DNA from: Clostridiaceae bacterium Marseille-Q4149
GTDB taxonomy: Bacteria > Bacillota > Clostridia > Oscillospirales > Oscillospiraceae
NCBI GenBank assembly: GCA_018228685.1
Contig: CP073691.1
Location: forward strand, 2,728,001 to 2,792,000
DNA length: 64,000 nt
Direction: 5' to 3'
Shown here: in pieces, positions 16,998 through 25,523 of the stretch
How positions within the stretch are numbered: the stretch's first letter is position 1
Layout of the letters: every line of letters begins with the position of its first letter
The notes under the pieces: generated by a model
The model's input: the letters and a program-made list of their open reading frames with translations, nothing else
The model's database searches: none
Told to the model about the DNA's origin: nothing
Program-made: the position numbers and the translations under genes

Positions 16998-17762
16998 ATG
17001 GATAATTGGTTTACCATTGAGCAAATAGACCGTGATACATTCTCTATTAGCGAATACAAGCACTGGGAAGAAACACATTGTTATCTATTATGTGGGGAAA
17101 AATATGCTATTCTCATTGATACAGGTTTAGGCGTTTCCAACATCAGAAAAATTGTGGACTCTCTGACAAAGCTGCCTGTTATGACAGTTACAACTCATGT
17201 TCATTGGGATCACATTGGCGGGCATAAGTATTTTGATAATATCGCCGTACATGAAGCGGAAAAGGACTGGCTATCGGTCAGGTTTCCGATACCATTGCAA
17301 GTTGTGAAGAATAATTTGACAAGGCTTCCTTGTGATTTTCCAAGAGATTTTGATATTAACGCTTATCAGATTTTTCAAGGTATCCCACAAAGAATTTTAC
17401 ACGATGGCGATTTTCTAAATTTAGGCGGGCGGGAAATTCAAGTTGTTCACACGCCGGGACATTCTCCCGGACATTGTTGCTTTTACGAACCAGAACGAAA
17501 CTATTTGTATTCCGGGGATTTGATATACAAGGGAAGCCTGGACGCATTTTACCCAACTACCGACCCGAAGCTATTCTATCAATCTATAAGGCGAATACGG
17601 AAATACAATATAAAAAAAGTTCTGCCCGGACACCATCAGTTGGATATTCCCGTTTCTTTGATAGCCGATATTGAAGCCGGATTTGCACAATTAGAGAGAG
17701 CCGGAAAACTCAAACAGGGAAATGGATTGTTTAAGTTTCAGGATTTCCAAATTCATATATAA
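16998..17762 (+). CDS. Metallo-beta-lactamase-fold hydrolase
   Basis: 254 residues. The metal-binding motif THVHWDHIGGHK (HxHxDH) is at residues about 71-82, the second site His in VHTPGHSPGHCCFYEPERN near 152, and an Asp in YLYSGDLIYKGS near 172; KVLPGHHQLDI provides the last His. All ligands of a glyoxalase II-type MBL enzyme are there. Substrate unknown; not a recognisable beta-lactamase. Last gene of the cargo operon, followed by a terminator shared with the convergent XRE gene. Confidence 0.88.
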   Translation: MDNWFTIEQIDRDTFSISEYKHWEETHCYLLCGEKYAILIDTGLGVSNIRKIVDSLTKLPVMTVTTHVHWDHIGGHKYFDNIAVHEAEKDWLSVRFPIPLQVVKNNLTRLPCDFPRDFDINAYQIFQGIPQRILHDGDFLNLGGREIQVVHTPGHSPGHCCFYEPERNYLYSGDLIYKGSLDAFYPTTDPKLFYQSIRRIRKYNIKKVLPGHHQLDIPVSLIADIEAGFAQLERAGKLKQGNGLFKFQDFQIHI

Positions 17763-17768
17763 TCAAAG

Positions 17769-17808
17769 CTGCCGTTGCAGGAACAACCATTCCCACAACG
17801 GCAGTTTT
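17769..17808. terminator. Bidirectional terminator between convergent genes
   Basis: CTGCCGTTG pairs with CAACGGCAG; T-run on the plus strand and A-rich on the other side. Lies between the MBL gene and the minus-strand XRE gene. Confidence 0.75.
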
Positions 17809-18629
17809 CATTTCCACGGCCTGCGCCGGAAGTTCATACCAGACTGTTTTATCAGCGGGGATTTCTTGAACAGCTTCTTCAAAAGGCTTCGTTCCTCTTG
17901 TGAGAGCCGCTTATATTTGAGCCGGAACGCCTTGCAGAATATCTCCGTGAATTGCTGAACCCTGTCCCCCGGCAATTGCATGGCCTTTTGTACTTCCCGT
18001 ATCAGTTCATCGGCGGGCGTGGTATCCGGCGCACTTTCGCTGTCATTTTCGTGCGCCTTGCGTATGTCGTGGAGAATGACGTCCCATGTTTTGTGCGTCA
18101 CATGGCAGAAGAAATCTTCTTCCTCTATCTGACAGGCTTCCAATACTTTGATTGCCCGGTCTGCCGTAGCTTCGGGATGTTCTTCCAGTATCATAGCCCG
18201 TAAAGCAGCCAGTGAGCTATTTGTGTCATGGAAGTGCATGGTTGCTATCCCGTCCACATAGATTTCTGCGTCTGCCAGCAGTTCCTTGAATTTTTCATGG
18301 GAGATAATCTCACACAGCAGCCGGTTGTTGAAGCGTTCACTTTTCAGCAGTTCTACGACTTCATCACTCAAATGTAATTCTTCTATCGGCGTGTTTTCAT
18401 ATTTCCGATTGTTGGTAAGGCCGAGCAGATAGTCAACGGACACCTGATAAAAGTCTGCCAGCTTCAACAGGCTGCCGTGATTGATTTCCTTGTATTCATC
18501 GTTGTCGTTTTCATAGCTGCCGAGGGCTGATTTTGAAATGCCGGTTTCCTGCGCCAGTTCTTCCAGATTTAAGCCCCGTTCCACCCGTAAATCTTTCAGG
18601 CGTTCCTGTACGGAAATGCGGGTTTTCAT
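17808..18629 (-). CDS. XRE-family transcriptional regulator, 273 residues
   Basis: Residues about 8-70 are a Cro/C1 helix-turn-helix (RVERGLNLEELAQETGISKS, ALGSYENDNDEYKEINHGSL, then SVDYLLGLT). The remaining 200 residues are a helical domain of no recognised family that may sense or oligomerise. It is transcribed toward the cargo operon and away from the replication/mobilization genes, the usual position of an element regulator. Confidence 0.82.
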   Translation of the reverse strand: MKTRISVQERLKDLRVERGLNLEELAQETGISKSALGSYENDNDEYKEINHGSLLKLADFYQVSVDYLLGLTNNRKYENTPIEELHLSDEVVELLKSERFNNRLLCEIISHEKFKELLADAEIYVDGIATMHFHDTNSSLAALRAMILEEHPEATADRAIKVLEACQIEEEDFFCHVTHKTWDVILHDIRKAHENDSESAPDTTPADELIREVQKAMQLPGDRVQQFTEIFCKAFRLKYKRLSQEERSLLKKLFKKSPLIKQSGMNFRRRPWK

Positions 18630-18877
18630 AGATACATCGCTCCTTCCTGCGGCTGGCTGCCGCCGTCCATCCCATTATACCATACCCGTTCCGCAATCGT
18701 GGAAATTTTCGTTTTTGGGACGGTTTTCCTACTTTGTGGATATACGGGAGAAGGCTCAAAAATGTGCCATAATGGGCTTAGTTCATCGATGGATTATTCC
18801 AATCGAATGACCGGCCTGTATGGGATATGCTCCCCGGCGATGTAGCGCAATGACTTGCGGCAGGAAATGGAGGAACC

Positions 18878-19024
18878 ATGACCGCAACGAGCGTACCAAA
18901 GGGAGCGAAACGCCGTTGTGAGAGCCAGGGGCAGGAACGACATCAGGGAGAACCGGCAAAAATGAACACCGAATTGATACTGAAACACAACAATCCGATA
19001 GGGCATAGTCTGCCCTATCCGTAA
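18878..19024 (+). CDS. Small basic hypothetical protein, 48 residues
   Basis: MTATSVPKGAKRRCESQGQE ... PIGHSLPYP, with GGAGG five bases before the ATG. It lies in the 530-base stretch 18630-19161, which otherwise holds only the XRE upstream region and the hairpin GATAGGGCA/TGCCCTATC near 18997-19019 overlapping this gene's end. No known family. Confidence 0.4.
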   Translation: MTATSVPKGAKRRCESQGQERHQGEPAKMNTELILKHNNPIGHSLPYP

Positions 19025-19161
19025 TACTACGGGGGATTTCCGGGCGGCTCTATGGCCGCTTTTCCCTTGAAAATCGCCCCGAAACACGACACTAAAATCT
19101 GCTATCCGTCTATTGCGGCTGTTACGGCTGAAATGGGCGGATTTTTGTTTAAGGAGGCACC

Positions 19162-19353
19162 ATGCCGAGAATGCCGAAAAAGAGGAAGCTGGAACTATCC
19201 TTCTTCCTCAATGAACGGGGGCGGGTAACGTACAACGACCTTTGCCGGAAATGCCAGCGCACTTGTAAGCAGAGTTTCCGGGCGGTCATTGTGGACTGCC
19301 CCCATTATCTTTCCAAACGCTCAAAACGAAAAGTAAAGGAGGACACCGATTGA
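19162..19353 (+). CDS. Small Cys-rich protein upstream of RepA-like gene
   Basis: 63 residues, MPRMPKKRKLELSFFLNERG, then CRKCQRTCKQSFR and CPHYLSK. A paralogue of 4099-4275, with the same order of Cys residues and the same neighbour downstream. AAGGAGG precedes the ATG. Function unknown; possibly a zinc-binding partner of the replication protein. Confidence 0.75.
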   Translation: MPRMPKKRKLELSFFLNERGRVTYNDLCRKCQRTCKQSFRAVIVDCPHYLSKRSKRKVKEDTD

Positions 19354-19692
19354 ATGGAAGTTGAATTTATGACCGCAGACACCACCCTGCCGCCCTGTAT
19401 GCCGCTGCCAAGAGCCATGCTGCGGCTCCCGATCAGCAGCACCGCCAAGGTCATGTACGCCCGGATGTTGGATATTGTTTTCCTGTCCGGCATGGAGGAC
19501 GCCAACGGGATTTTATTTATCCATTTCCCCATCGTGGAACTGGCGGCGGCACTTGCCCGCAGCACCATGACCGTGAAGCGTTCCCTGAATGAATTGGAGG
19601 ACGCCGGACTGATACTGCGAGTGCGTCAGGGCTTCGGGGAACCCAATAAGATATATGTACTCATTCCCAAGAAGGAGGACAGCCGCCTATGA
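19354..19692 (+). CDS. Replication initiator A N-terminal-like winged-helix protein
   Basis: 112 residues. TTLPPCMPLPRAMLRLPISS, then ILFIHFPIVELAAALARSTM and LNELEDAGLILRVRQGFGEP: a RepA_N winged helix, intact homologue of the truncated 4340-4744. It probably binds the element's origin. It directly follows the Cys-rich gene and overlaps the DUF3847 gene by 4 bases. Confidence 0.8.
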   Translation: MEVEFMTADTTLPPCMPLPRAMLRLPISSTAKVMYARMLDIVFLSGMEDANGILFIHFPIVELAAALARSTMTVKRSLNELEDAGLILRVRQGFGEPNKIYVLIPKKEDSRL

Positions 19693-20003
19693 ATGAAAAG
19701 CTGGAAGCACTCAATCAGGAGATAGAGAAAACGGAAAAGAAGCTGCGGAGGGCGCAGCATGAAGAAAAGATATTGGAACACCAGATAAAGACGCTGACAC
19801 GGAAGGAACGGACGCACCGGCTTTGCACCAGAGCCGCCATGTTGGAAAGCTACCTTCCCCACCCGGAAGCCATCACGGATGAACAGGTCAGTTTGTTCTT
19901 GAAGCTGCTGTTCCGGCAGGACAGCACCCGTCAGCTTATGGAAAAAGTGTTCGCCGGAAACGACGATTTTCAGGGAGAGGACGTAGGCCGGAAACGGCCA
20001 TGA
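19689..20003 (+). CDS. DUF3847 family coiled-coil protein
   Basis: 104 residues, MNEKLEALNQEIEKTEKKLR to about residue 45 as a coiled coil, then a conserved TRAAMLESYLPHPEAITDEQ segment and LFRQDS near the C-terminus, matching DUF3847 of mobilizable elements. Function unknown, but its usual neighbours are relaxase genes. Confidence 0.8.
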   Translation: MNEKLEALNQEIEKTEKKLRRAQHEEKILEHQIKTLTRKERTHRLCTRAAMLESYLPHPEAITDEQVSLFLKLLFRQDSTRQLMEKVFAGNDDFQGEDVGRKRP

Positions 20004-20149
20004 TTGCTTCCAGAGCCGCAGCCCGTGGACTGCCCCTCTGAAAGAGGGCGCAACTATACACCACCTGAAGGTAGTGTGTTGCGCCCTGCCGGGGGCTTCC
20101 TGCGGAAAGCAGATGATTGCCCGCAGCGTTCCGGCTCCAGTCAATCATC

Positions 20150-20254
20150 ACAGGGGAAGCTACACTTCCCCTGCGCTGGCTGCCGCCAGCTACCCCTTTG
20201 TGGACTTGCCGCTCGGAAACACCTTGCGCTGCAAGCTGTTCCCGTCCAGCAAGT
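20150..20254 (+). repeat. 105-bp structured repeat, copy B (candidate noncoding RNA)
   Basis: Same length and hairpin order as 15617-15721: AGGGGAAG/CTTCCCCT identical, second hairpin GCTGGC/GCCAGC (compensated), third closed by ACTTGC/GCAAGT around CTTGC/GCAAG. Located in the gene-free stretch 20004-20430, between DUF3847 and an XRE gene. Confidence 0.65.
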
Positions 20255-20430
20255 TTACAATTCATCTATTCCCAAAGGAGGCTGGTCATAGTATAATAAA
20301 ATTAACGACAGATAGGTTTTTATGCGGTTGTCAAAGAATTTTGACACACATTATAAGTGATGTAAAAGCCATTTGGTAGACGATATAGGGTGTTTTTCCT
20401 ACAATAAAAGTGCAAGGGAGGTGCAGTGGC

Positions 20431-21087
20431 ATGGAGCATGATATTGGAAGCAAAATCAAGGCAGCCCGAATCGAGAAAAAACTAACACAAGAACAAGTTG
20501 CTGAATTATTAGGAGTGAGTCGCCAGACCATTTCAAATTGGGAAAATGAAAAATCCTACCCGGATATCATTAGTGTCATAAAAATGAGCGAATGCTACGA
20601 TGTCTCTCTTGACTATTTATTGAAGGGAGAACAGAAAATGAAAACCTATTATGATTATCTCGAAGAAAGTACAAATGTTGTGAAAAGCAACGCCAACAGA
20701 AACAGAATTATTACAATTCTCGCTTATCTGTTGATTTGGGCATTTGCAATGATTGTGTTCTGGTTCTTTACAAGCGGAAGCGACGCTATGGGTTACAGTT
20801 TGATGTTTCTTTGGATTATTCTTCCTGTAACAACATTTATTGTATCCGTTGTTATTGGTAAAAACAATTTCTGGGGAAAAGGAAAATGGGCATTTACAAT
20901 TTTCTTTGGCGCAATGTATATGCTTGCTGAATATGGTACATTCAAAATGGCAAACAACATTGCTTTTAACAAACTGAACGCCCCAGACTTTGGAATGATT
21001 GTAGCAGGAGCGATAATCTCTGCAATCGGTATGTTGGTAGGTTCGCTTTGTAATAAGAAACGCCCTAATCAAAATAGAGAAGAATGA
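20431..21087 (+). CDS. XRE regulator with membrane domain
   Basis: 218 residues from the ATG at 20431 (GGAGGTG 9 bases upstream). Residues 5-60 are a Cro/C1 helix-turn-helix (SKIKAARIEKKLTQEQVAEL, then LGVSRQTISNWENEKSYPDI). After LDYLLKGEQKM comes a linker and four hydrophobic segments (about residues 88-108, 118-140, 147-165 and 185-205). Membrane-anchored regulators of this form are common in Clostridia and may respond to the envelope; what this one senses is unknown. Confidence 0.83.
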   Translation: MEHDIGSKIKAARIEKKLTQEQVAELLGVSRQTISNWENEKSYPDIISVIKMSECYDVSLDYLLKGEQKMKTYYDYLEESTNVVKSNANRNRIITILAYLLIWAFAMIVFWFFTSGSDAMGYSLMFLWIILPVTTFIVSVVIGKNNFWGKGKWAFTIFFGAMYMLAEYGTFKMANNIAFNKLNAPDFGMIVAGAIISAIGMLVGSLCNKKRPNQNREE

Positions 21088-21151
21088 AGTTCCGTAGCAA
21101 GTAGCAAAAATAGAGTCAGCGAAAAATTGGAAGTTGAGGAGGTGCTTGCCT

Positions 21152-21274
21152 ATGAAATGGTATAATGATATGTCTGAACAAGAAAAACGAAGTTTTCAAA
21201 AAGTAATTGCTGTATGTGTAGTAGGTGCAATTTTAATTCTCATTGTTCCTATGGTTTTTCATACTATTTTCTAA
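21152..21274 (+). CDS. 40-residue single-helix membrane protein
   Basis: MKWYNDMSEQEKRSFQKVIA followed by VCVVGAILILIVPMVF: a cytoplasmic helix then one membrane helix. GAGGAGGTG precedes the ATG at 21152. Downstream of the membrane XRE regulator and possibly its partner; no known family. Confidence 0.6.
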   Translation: MKWYNDMSEQEKRSFQKVIAVCVVGAILILIVPMVFHTIF

Positions 21275-21373
21275 GTAAGAGATAACTTCCCATTTATCGT
21301 GCTATCCATCATCGGGTCAACCTGACTCGAACTTTCAAAACTAAATACCAGCCGCCCACCGGCGGCACCACCG

Positions 21374-21406
21374 AGCAGGAAATCATGGAACGGTTTCCTG
21401 CTTTTT
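21374..21406 (+). terminator. Rho-independent terminator upstream of the relaxase gene
   Basis: AGCAGGAAA pairs with TTTCCTGCT and runs into T. The segment 21275-21446 is also where an oriT for the relaxase could lie, but I cannot point to a nick site. Confidence 0.65.
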
Positions 21407-21446
21407 CTTTGCCCGGACGCCGGGAGAAAGGAGGTCACAATCCGTC

Positions 21447-23039
21447 ATGCCACCATGCCCGCACTTTGATGTGAAAATCATCCAGCGCAGCAAGCGCCAG
21501 TCAGCCGTTGCGTCTGCCGCCTACCAGAGCGGGGAACGGCTGTTTTCCGAATACGACCAAAAACAGAAATACTATTCCCATAAAAGCGAAATCGTCCACA
21601 CCGAAATCATGCTGCCGCCCCACGCCCCGCCGGAGTACGCAGACCGGAATACCTTGTGGAACGCCGCCGAAGCGATTGAGAAACAATGGAACTCCCAGCT
21701 TGCCCGGAGGTTTGTGCTTGCCATACCGAGGGAACTTCCCCCGGAACAGTACGCCGACCTTATCCGGGACTACTGCCGGGAGTTTTTCGTTTCCAAAGGC
21801 ATGATTGCCGACTTCGCCATCCATGACAAGGGGGACGGCAATCCCCACGCCCACATCCTTCTTACCATGCGGGCGATGGACGAAACCGGAAAATGGCTCC
21901 CTAAAAGCCGGAAGGTCTACGACCTTGACGAGAACGGCGAGCGTATCCGGCTTGCGTCCGGCAGATGGAAAAGCCACAAAGAGGACACCGTGGACTGGAA
22001 CGACCAGAAGTACGCCGAGATATGGCGGCAGGGCTGGGCTGATACGGCGAACCGTTATCTGGAAGCCATCGGCAGCCCGGAGCGCCTTGACCTTCGCTCC
22101 TATGCCCGACAGGGGATTGATAAAATCCCCACCGTCCACATGGGGCCAGCGGTCAGCCAGTTGGAGAAGAAAGGCATACAGACCAACATCGGAAACCTGA
22201 ACCGGGACATCAAAGCTGCCAATTCCCTCATGCAGTCTATCCGGCAGATGGTACGCAGCTTAAAGGGCTGGCTGTCCGGCCTGAAAGAGAAAAAGGCGGC
22301 GCTGCTGGAAGCGCTGGAACAGGCAAAGGAGCCGACCATCCCCGAACTGCTTTCCCGGTATCTGGATAAACGGAGCGAGGAACGTACCGGCTGGACTTCC
22401 AAGGGGAAGCTGAAAGGCACTGTTGGCGATTTCAACAAGGTCATGGAATCCCTGGACTTCCTGCGGCAGAAAGAGATCTCCACCGTGGAGAGCCTTGACG
22501 CCTATCTGGATGAAGCCAGCGCACAGGCTGTTTCCATCCGTGAGGAAATCAGGCCGATGGAGAAACGTGTAAAAGAGATTGACCGGCTGCTTTTCCATAT
22601 CGGGAACTTTGAAGCAAACAAGCCGGTTCATGCGAAATATGCCGCTATCCGCTGGAAGAAACCCAAGGAGAAATATGCCGCCGACCATAAGGAGGAACTG
22701 GACGCCTACAACGCTGCCCTGCGGTATTTCAAGGTTCACCTTGATGGGGCGAAATACAGCACAAAGAAGCTGGCCGGGGAACAGGCACAGCTTTCAGAGA
22801 ATATCGCTTCCAAGACGGAAGCGCTGACTGCCGTACAGGAGGATGTAAAGATTTTGCGGGATGTGCGCCACTGGCTCAATCAGGTTTTGCCATCCGAGCA
22901 GTACCGCCAGACCGCAGAGCCGGGAAAGAAACCGTCCATCCAGCAGGCGGTCAAAGGCCGGGAGCAGCGTATCCGGGAGGAACAGGCAGAGAAACGCCAG
23001 ACGCCCCGCCGCCAGCAAAAACAGGATATGGAACTTTAA
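21447..23039 (+). CDS. MobA/MobL-family relaxase
   Basis: 530 residues. It nicks the element's oriT and leads DNA transfer. The N-terminus (MPPCPHFDVKIIQRSKRQSA, VASAAYQSGERL) carries the family's motif; the metal-binding HUH motif is in AIHDKGDGNPHAHILLTMRA at residues about 127-146, preceded by RELPPEQYADLIRDYCREFF. Residues 240-500 form a long helical C-terminal region. GGAGG lies 19 bases upstream, somewhat far, so a slightly later start is possible. It shares its type of C-terminal tail with the remnant at 2719-3210. Followed by primase-like and VapE genes. Confidence 0.92.
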   Translation: MPPCPHFDVKIIQRSKRQSAVASAAYQSGERLFSEYDQKQKYYSHKSEIVHTEIMLPPHAPPEYADRNTLWNAAEAIEKQWNSQLARRFVLAIPRELPPEQYADLIRDYCREFFVSKGMIADFAIHDKGDGNPHAHILLTMRAMDETGKWLPKSRKVYDLDENGERIRLASGRWKSHKEDTVDWNDQKYAEIWRQGWADTANRYLEAIGSPERLDLRSYARQGIDKIPTVHMGPAVSQLEKKGIQTNIGNLNRDIKAANSLMQSIRQMVRSLKGWLSGLKEKKAALLEALEQAKEPTIPELLSRYLDKRSEERTGWTSKGKLKGTVGDFNKVMESLDFLRQKEISTVESLDAYLDEASAQAVSIREEIRPMEKRVKEIDRLLFHIGNFEANKPVHAKYAAIRWKKPKEKYAADHKEELDAYNAALRYFKVHLDGAKYSTKKLAGEQAQLSENIASKTEALTAVQEDVKILRDVRHWLNQVLPSEQYRQTAEPGKKPSIQQAVKGREQRIREEQAEKRQTPRRQQKQDMEL

Positions 23040-23110
23040 CCAATCAGGCGCTTGCCATTTTCCCCGTGAGAATGACAGGCGCTTTTCTTATTTTCAGGAG
23101 GATTTGCCTA

Positions 23111-23755
23111 TTGAACGTATTTGAAGCCGTGAAGCAGTCTGTTACCACCCGGCAGGCCGGCGAGCATTACGGTATCCGGGTAGGAAGAAACGGGATGTGC
23201 GTCTGCCCCTTCCATGACGATAAAAACCCCAGCATGAAGGTTGACCGGCGCTTCCATTGTTTCGGCTGTCAGGCAGACGGGGATGTGATTGACTTTGTTT
23301 CCCATCTGGAAAATGTCAGCCCCAAGGAAGCCGCCCTCATGTTGGCGCAGGACTTCTCCATTCCCTATGAGGATAAGGAGCCGCCAAGCAGGAGCCGCCG
23401 CCCACAGCCCCGGCAGGAAAGCCCGGAGCAGCAATTCAAGCGTATGGAGCGATATTGTTTCCGGGTACTGTCCGACTATCACAATCTGCTGCGCCGCTGG
23501 AAGCGGGACTATGCCCCCAAGACACCGGAGGAAGAATGGCACCCGCTTTTCGTGGAAGCCTTGCAGAAACAATCCCATGTGGAATATCTGCTGGATGTGC
23601 TGCTGTTCTCCGACATAGGGGAACGGGCTGCCCTGATTGCCAGCTACGGAAAGGAAGTGAGGAACCTTGAGCGGAGAATGGCAGACCTTGCCGCCAGAAC
23701 TGCGGCAGGCCGTGACGGACACCATCGAAGCCGCACCCCCGCCCCGGAGCGTTGA
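23111..23755 (+). CDS. CHC2 zinc-finger primase-like protein
   Basis: 214 residues from a TTG with AGGAGG 9 bases upstream. The zinc finger CVCPFHDDKNPSMKVDRRFH then CFGCQADGD (C-x2-H ... C-x2-C) is at residues about 29-55, as in the N-terminal domain of DnaG-type primases. No TOPRIM domain follows. The last 89 bases overlap the VapE gene, so the two are probably made together as a primase-helicase pair for replicating the excised element. Confidence 0.85.
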   Translation: MNVFEAVKQSVTTRQAGEHYGIRVGRNGMCVCPFHDDKNPSMKVDRRFHCFGCQADGDVIDFVSHLENVSPKEAALMLAQDFSIPYEDKEPPSRSRRPQPRQESPEQQFKRMERYCFRVLSDYHNLLRRWKRDYAPKTPEEEWHPLFVEALQKQSHVEYLLDVLLFSDIGERAALIASYGKEVRNLERRMADLAARTAAGRDGHHRSRTPAPER

Positions 23756-25067
23756 GGAAGTAAAAGCCCTGCTGGAAAGCACCGAGAAAGGCGGCGTGCG
23801 GAACAGTATCCACAACTGCCTGACCGTGTTCCAGTATGACCCCGTCCTTTCCGGGGCGGTTGCGAAAAATCTCCTGACCGAGCGCATTGACCTTCTAAAG
23901 CCCATCGGCAGGAAACGCAGAACCGGCAGCAAGGCCATGACCGACACGGACATGAAGTATATCCGGCTGTATCTGGAAAAGACCTACGGCCTGACCAGCG
24001 AGAAAAAGATAGCAGACGCCGCCGATCTGGCCGCAGACGCCAACAGCTACCATCCCATCCGGGACTACCTGAACGGACTTGTCTGGGACGGGAAAGAGCG
24101 TATCCGCTACTGCCTGCGGCACTTTCTGGGAGCCGACACGGACAACTTCACTTACCATTCCCTGCGGCTGTTCCTGCTGGGAGCCATCCACCGGGCTTTC
24201 TGCCCCGGCTGTAAGTTTGAGGTCATGCTCTGTCTGGTTGGCGGTCAGGGAGCCGGGAAATCCACCTTCTTCCGGCTGCTGGCCGTAAAAGACGAGTGGT
24301 TTTCCGATGATTTGCGGAAGCTGGACGATGATAACGTGTACCGGAAGTTACAAGGCCACTGGATAATTGAAATGTCGGAGATGATTGCCACTGCCAACGC
24401 CAAGAGCATAGAGGAAATCAAGTCATTTTTAAGCCGCCAGAAGGAGGTCTATAAAATCCCCTACGAAACCCACCCGGAGGACAGGCTGCGGCAATGCGTG
24501 TTCGGCGGGACTTCCAATGCGCTGGACTTCCTGCCCCTTGACCGTTCCGGGAACCGGCGCTTCCTGCCGGTCATGGTCTATCCCGAACAGGCCGAGGTAC
24601 ACATTTTGGACGATGAAGCCGCTTCCAGAGCCTATATCGAACAGGTATGGGCGGAAGCCATGACAACCTACAAAAGCGGCGATTTTAAGCTGTCTTTTAC
24701 ACCCGAAATGATACAGTACCTCAAAGAACACCAGCGGGATTTCATGCCGGAGGACACCAAGGCCGGGATGATACAGGCATACCTTGACCACTACACCGGC
24801 AGCGCCGTATGCTCTAAGCAGCTTTTTAAGGAAGCCCTGAACCATCCCTTTGACGAGCCGAAGCAATGGGAAATCCGGGAAGTCAACGACATCATGAACC
24901 ACTGTATCACGGGATGGAAGTATTTCTCCAATCCCCGGATATTTGAAGGATACGGCAGGCAAAAGGGCTGGGAACGGGAAGCCCCAGCAACGGGCGCTGA
25001 CAACGGGCGTGAAAAAACGCCGGACGGATTTGTAGAAGTGACCGAGCAGATGGAACTTCCCTTCTGA
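23667..25067 (+). CDS. VapE-like AAA+ ATPase/helicase
   Basis: 466 residues, virulence-associated E family. Walker A GGQGAGKST with FFRLLAVKDEWFSDDLRKLD follows at residues about 192-218; the Walker B-like IIEMSEMIATANAKSIEEIK and sensor region FGGTSNALDFLPLDRSGNRR are present. The N-terminal 100 residues may contact the CHC2 protein. VapE-type proteins act with primases in phage satellites and mobilizable elements. Complete by length. Confidence 0.88.
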   Translation: MSGEWQTLPPELRQAVTDTIEAAPPPRSVEEVKALLESTEKGGVRNSIHNCLTVFQYDPVLSGAVAKNLLTERIDLLKPIGRKRRTGSKAMTDTDMKYIRLYLEKTYGLTSEKKIADAADLAADANSYHPIRDYLNGLVWDGKERIRYCLRHFLGADTDNFTYHSLRLFLLGAIHRAFCPGCKFEVMLCLVGGQGAGKSTFFRLLAVKDEWFSDDLRKLDDDNVYRKLQGHWIIEMSEMIATANAKSIEEIKSFLSRQKEVYKIPYETHPEDRLRQCVFGGTSNALDFLPLDRSGNRRFLPVMVYPEQAEVHILDDEAASRAYIEQVWAEAMTTYKSGDFKLSFTPEMIQYLKEHQRDFMPEDTKAGMIQAYLDHYTGSAVCSKQLFKEALNHPFDEPKQWEIREVNDIMNHCITGWKYFSNPRIFEGYGRQKGWEREAPATGADNGREKTPDGFVEVTEQMELPF

Positions 25068-25319
25068 AAAATCCGGGAAACCACAGCCGGTTGCCGACCC
25101 CGTTGCTATCCCGTTGCCGAGCCGGTTGCCGGGGAAAAGCCTGTAACTGCGGGCTTTTCTCCCCTCTGACAACCAAAGCAACAGAAAAATAAAAGAAAAA
25201 GTAAATAAACAGTAACCCGCCAGACAGAGATTGTTTTCGAGGTTTTTTGAAGTCCGTTGCCGGACTTCGTTGCCGACCTTCTCCTGTCTGGCTTATTTCA
25301 TTTATGGAGGTAACTGCCT
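25068..25319 (+). repeat. GTTGCCG-rich noncoding stretch
   Basis: GTTGCCG or GTTGC occurs six times at uneven spacing (25090-25133 and 25253-25275). No gene is seen. The repeats could be protein-binding iterons near the recombinase gene or chance low-complexity sequence. Confidence 0.4.
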
Positions 25320-25517
25320 ATGGCAAAAAGCAAAACTGAAATCCATGTCACAACGGTATTTGACGGCGAACTGGACGCTACGGACGTTTTCGTGAGCCTG
25401 ATTGCACAGAAATACAGCCAGAGAAATAATAAAGAATATCTTGCGAAAACACAAGATTTAGAGTATAATAAAGACAAGGTTCAGAGTGACCGTGTTCCGT
25501 CTGGATTGTGCGGGTAA
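25320..25517 (+). CDS. Small protein preceding the recombinase (TnpW-like context)
   Basis: 65 residues, MAKSKTEIHVTTVFDGELDA then TDVFVSLIAQKYSQRNN. ATG after TGGAGG. Small proteins of this sort usually lie just before large serine recombinases in TnpX-type elements. Function unknown. Confidence 0.65.
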   Translation: MAKSKTEIHVTTVFDGELDATDVFVSLIAQKYSQRNNKEYLAKTQDLEYNKDKVQSDRVPSGLCG

Positions 25518-25523
25518 ACGGTT

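Noticed and set aside
20004..20430. Reading frames of 95-109 residues on both strands over the structured repeat
   Set aside because: Codon use is poor, there is no ribosome binding site, and the sequence pattern is explained by conserved hairpins shared with 15617-15721.
23108..24191. Minus-strand frames of 98-281 residues opposite the primase/VapE genes
   Set aside because: The plus-strand genes have complete motifs and ribosome binding sites; the minus frames are shadows with none.
25068..25319. GTTGCCG repeats considered as a CRISPR array
   Set aside because: The units are 7 bases and unevenly spaced, with no spacer structure and no cas genes in the window. No CRISPR array was seen anywhere.
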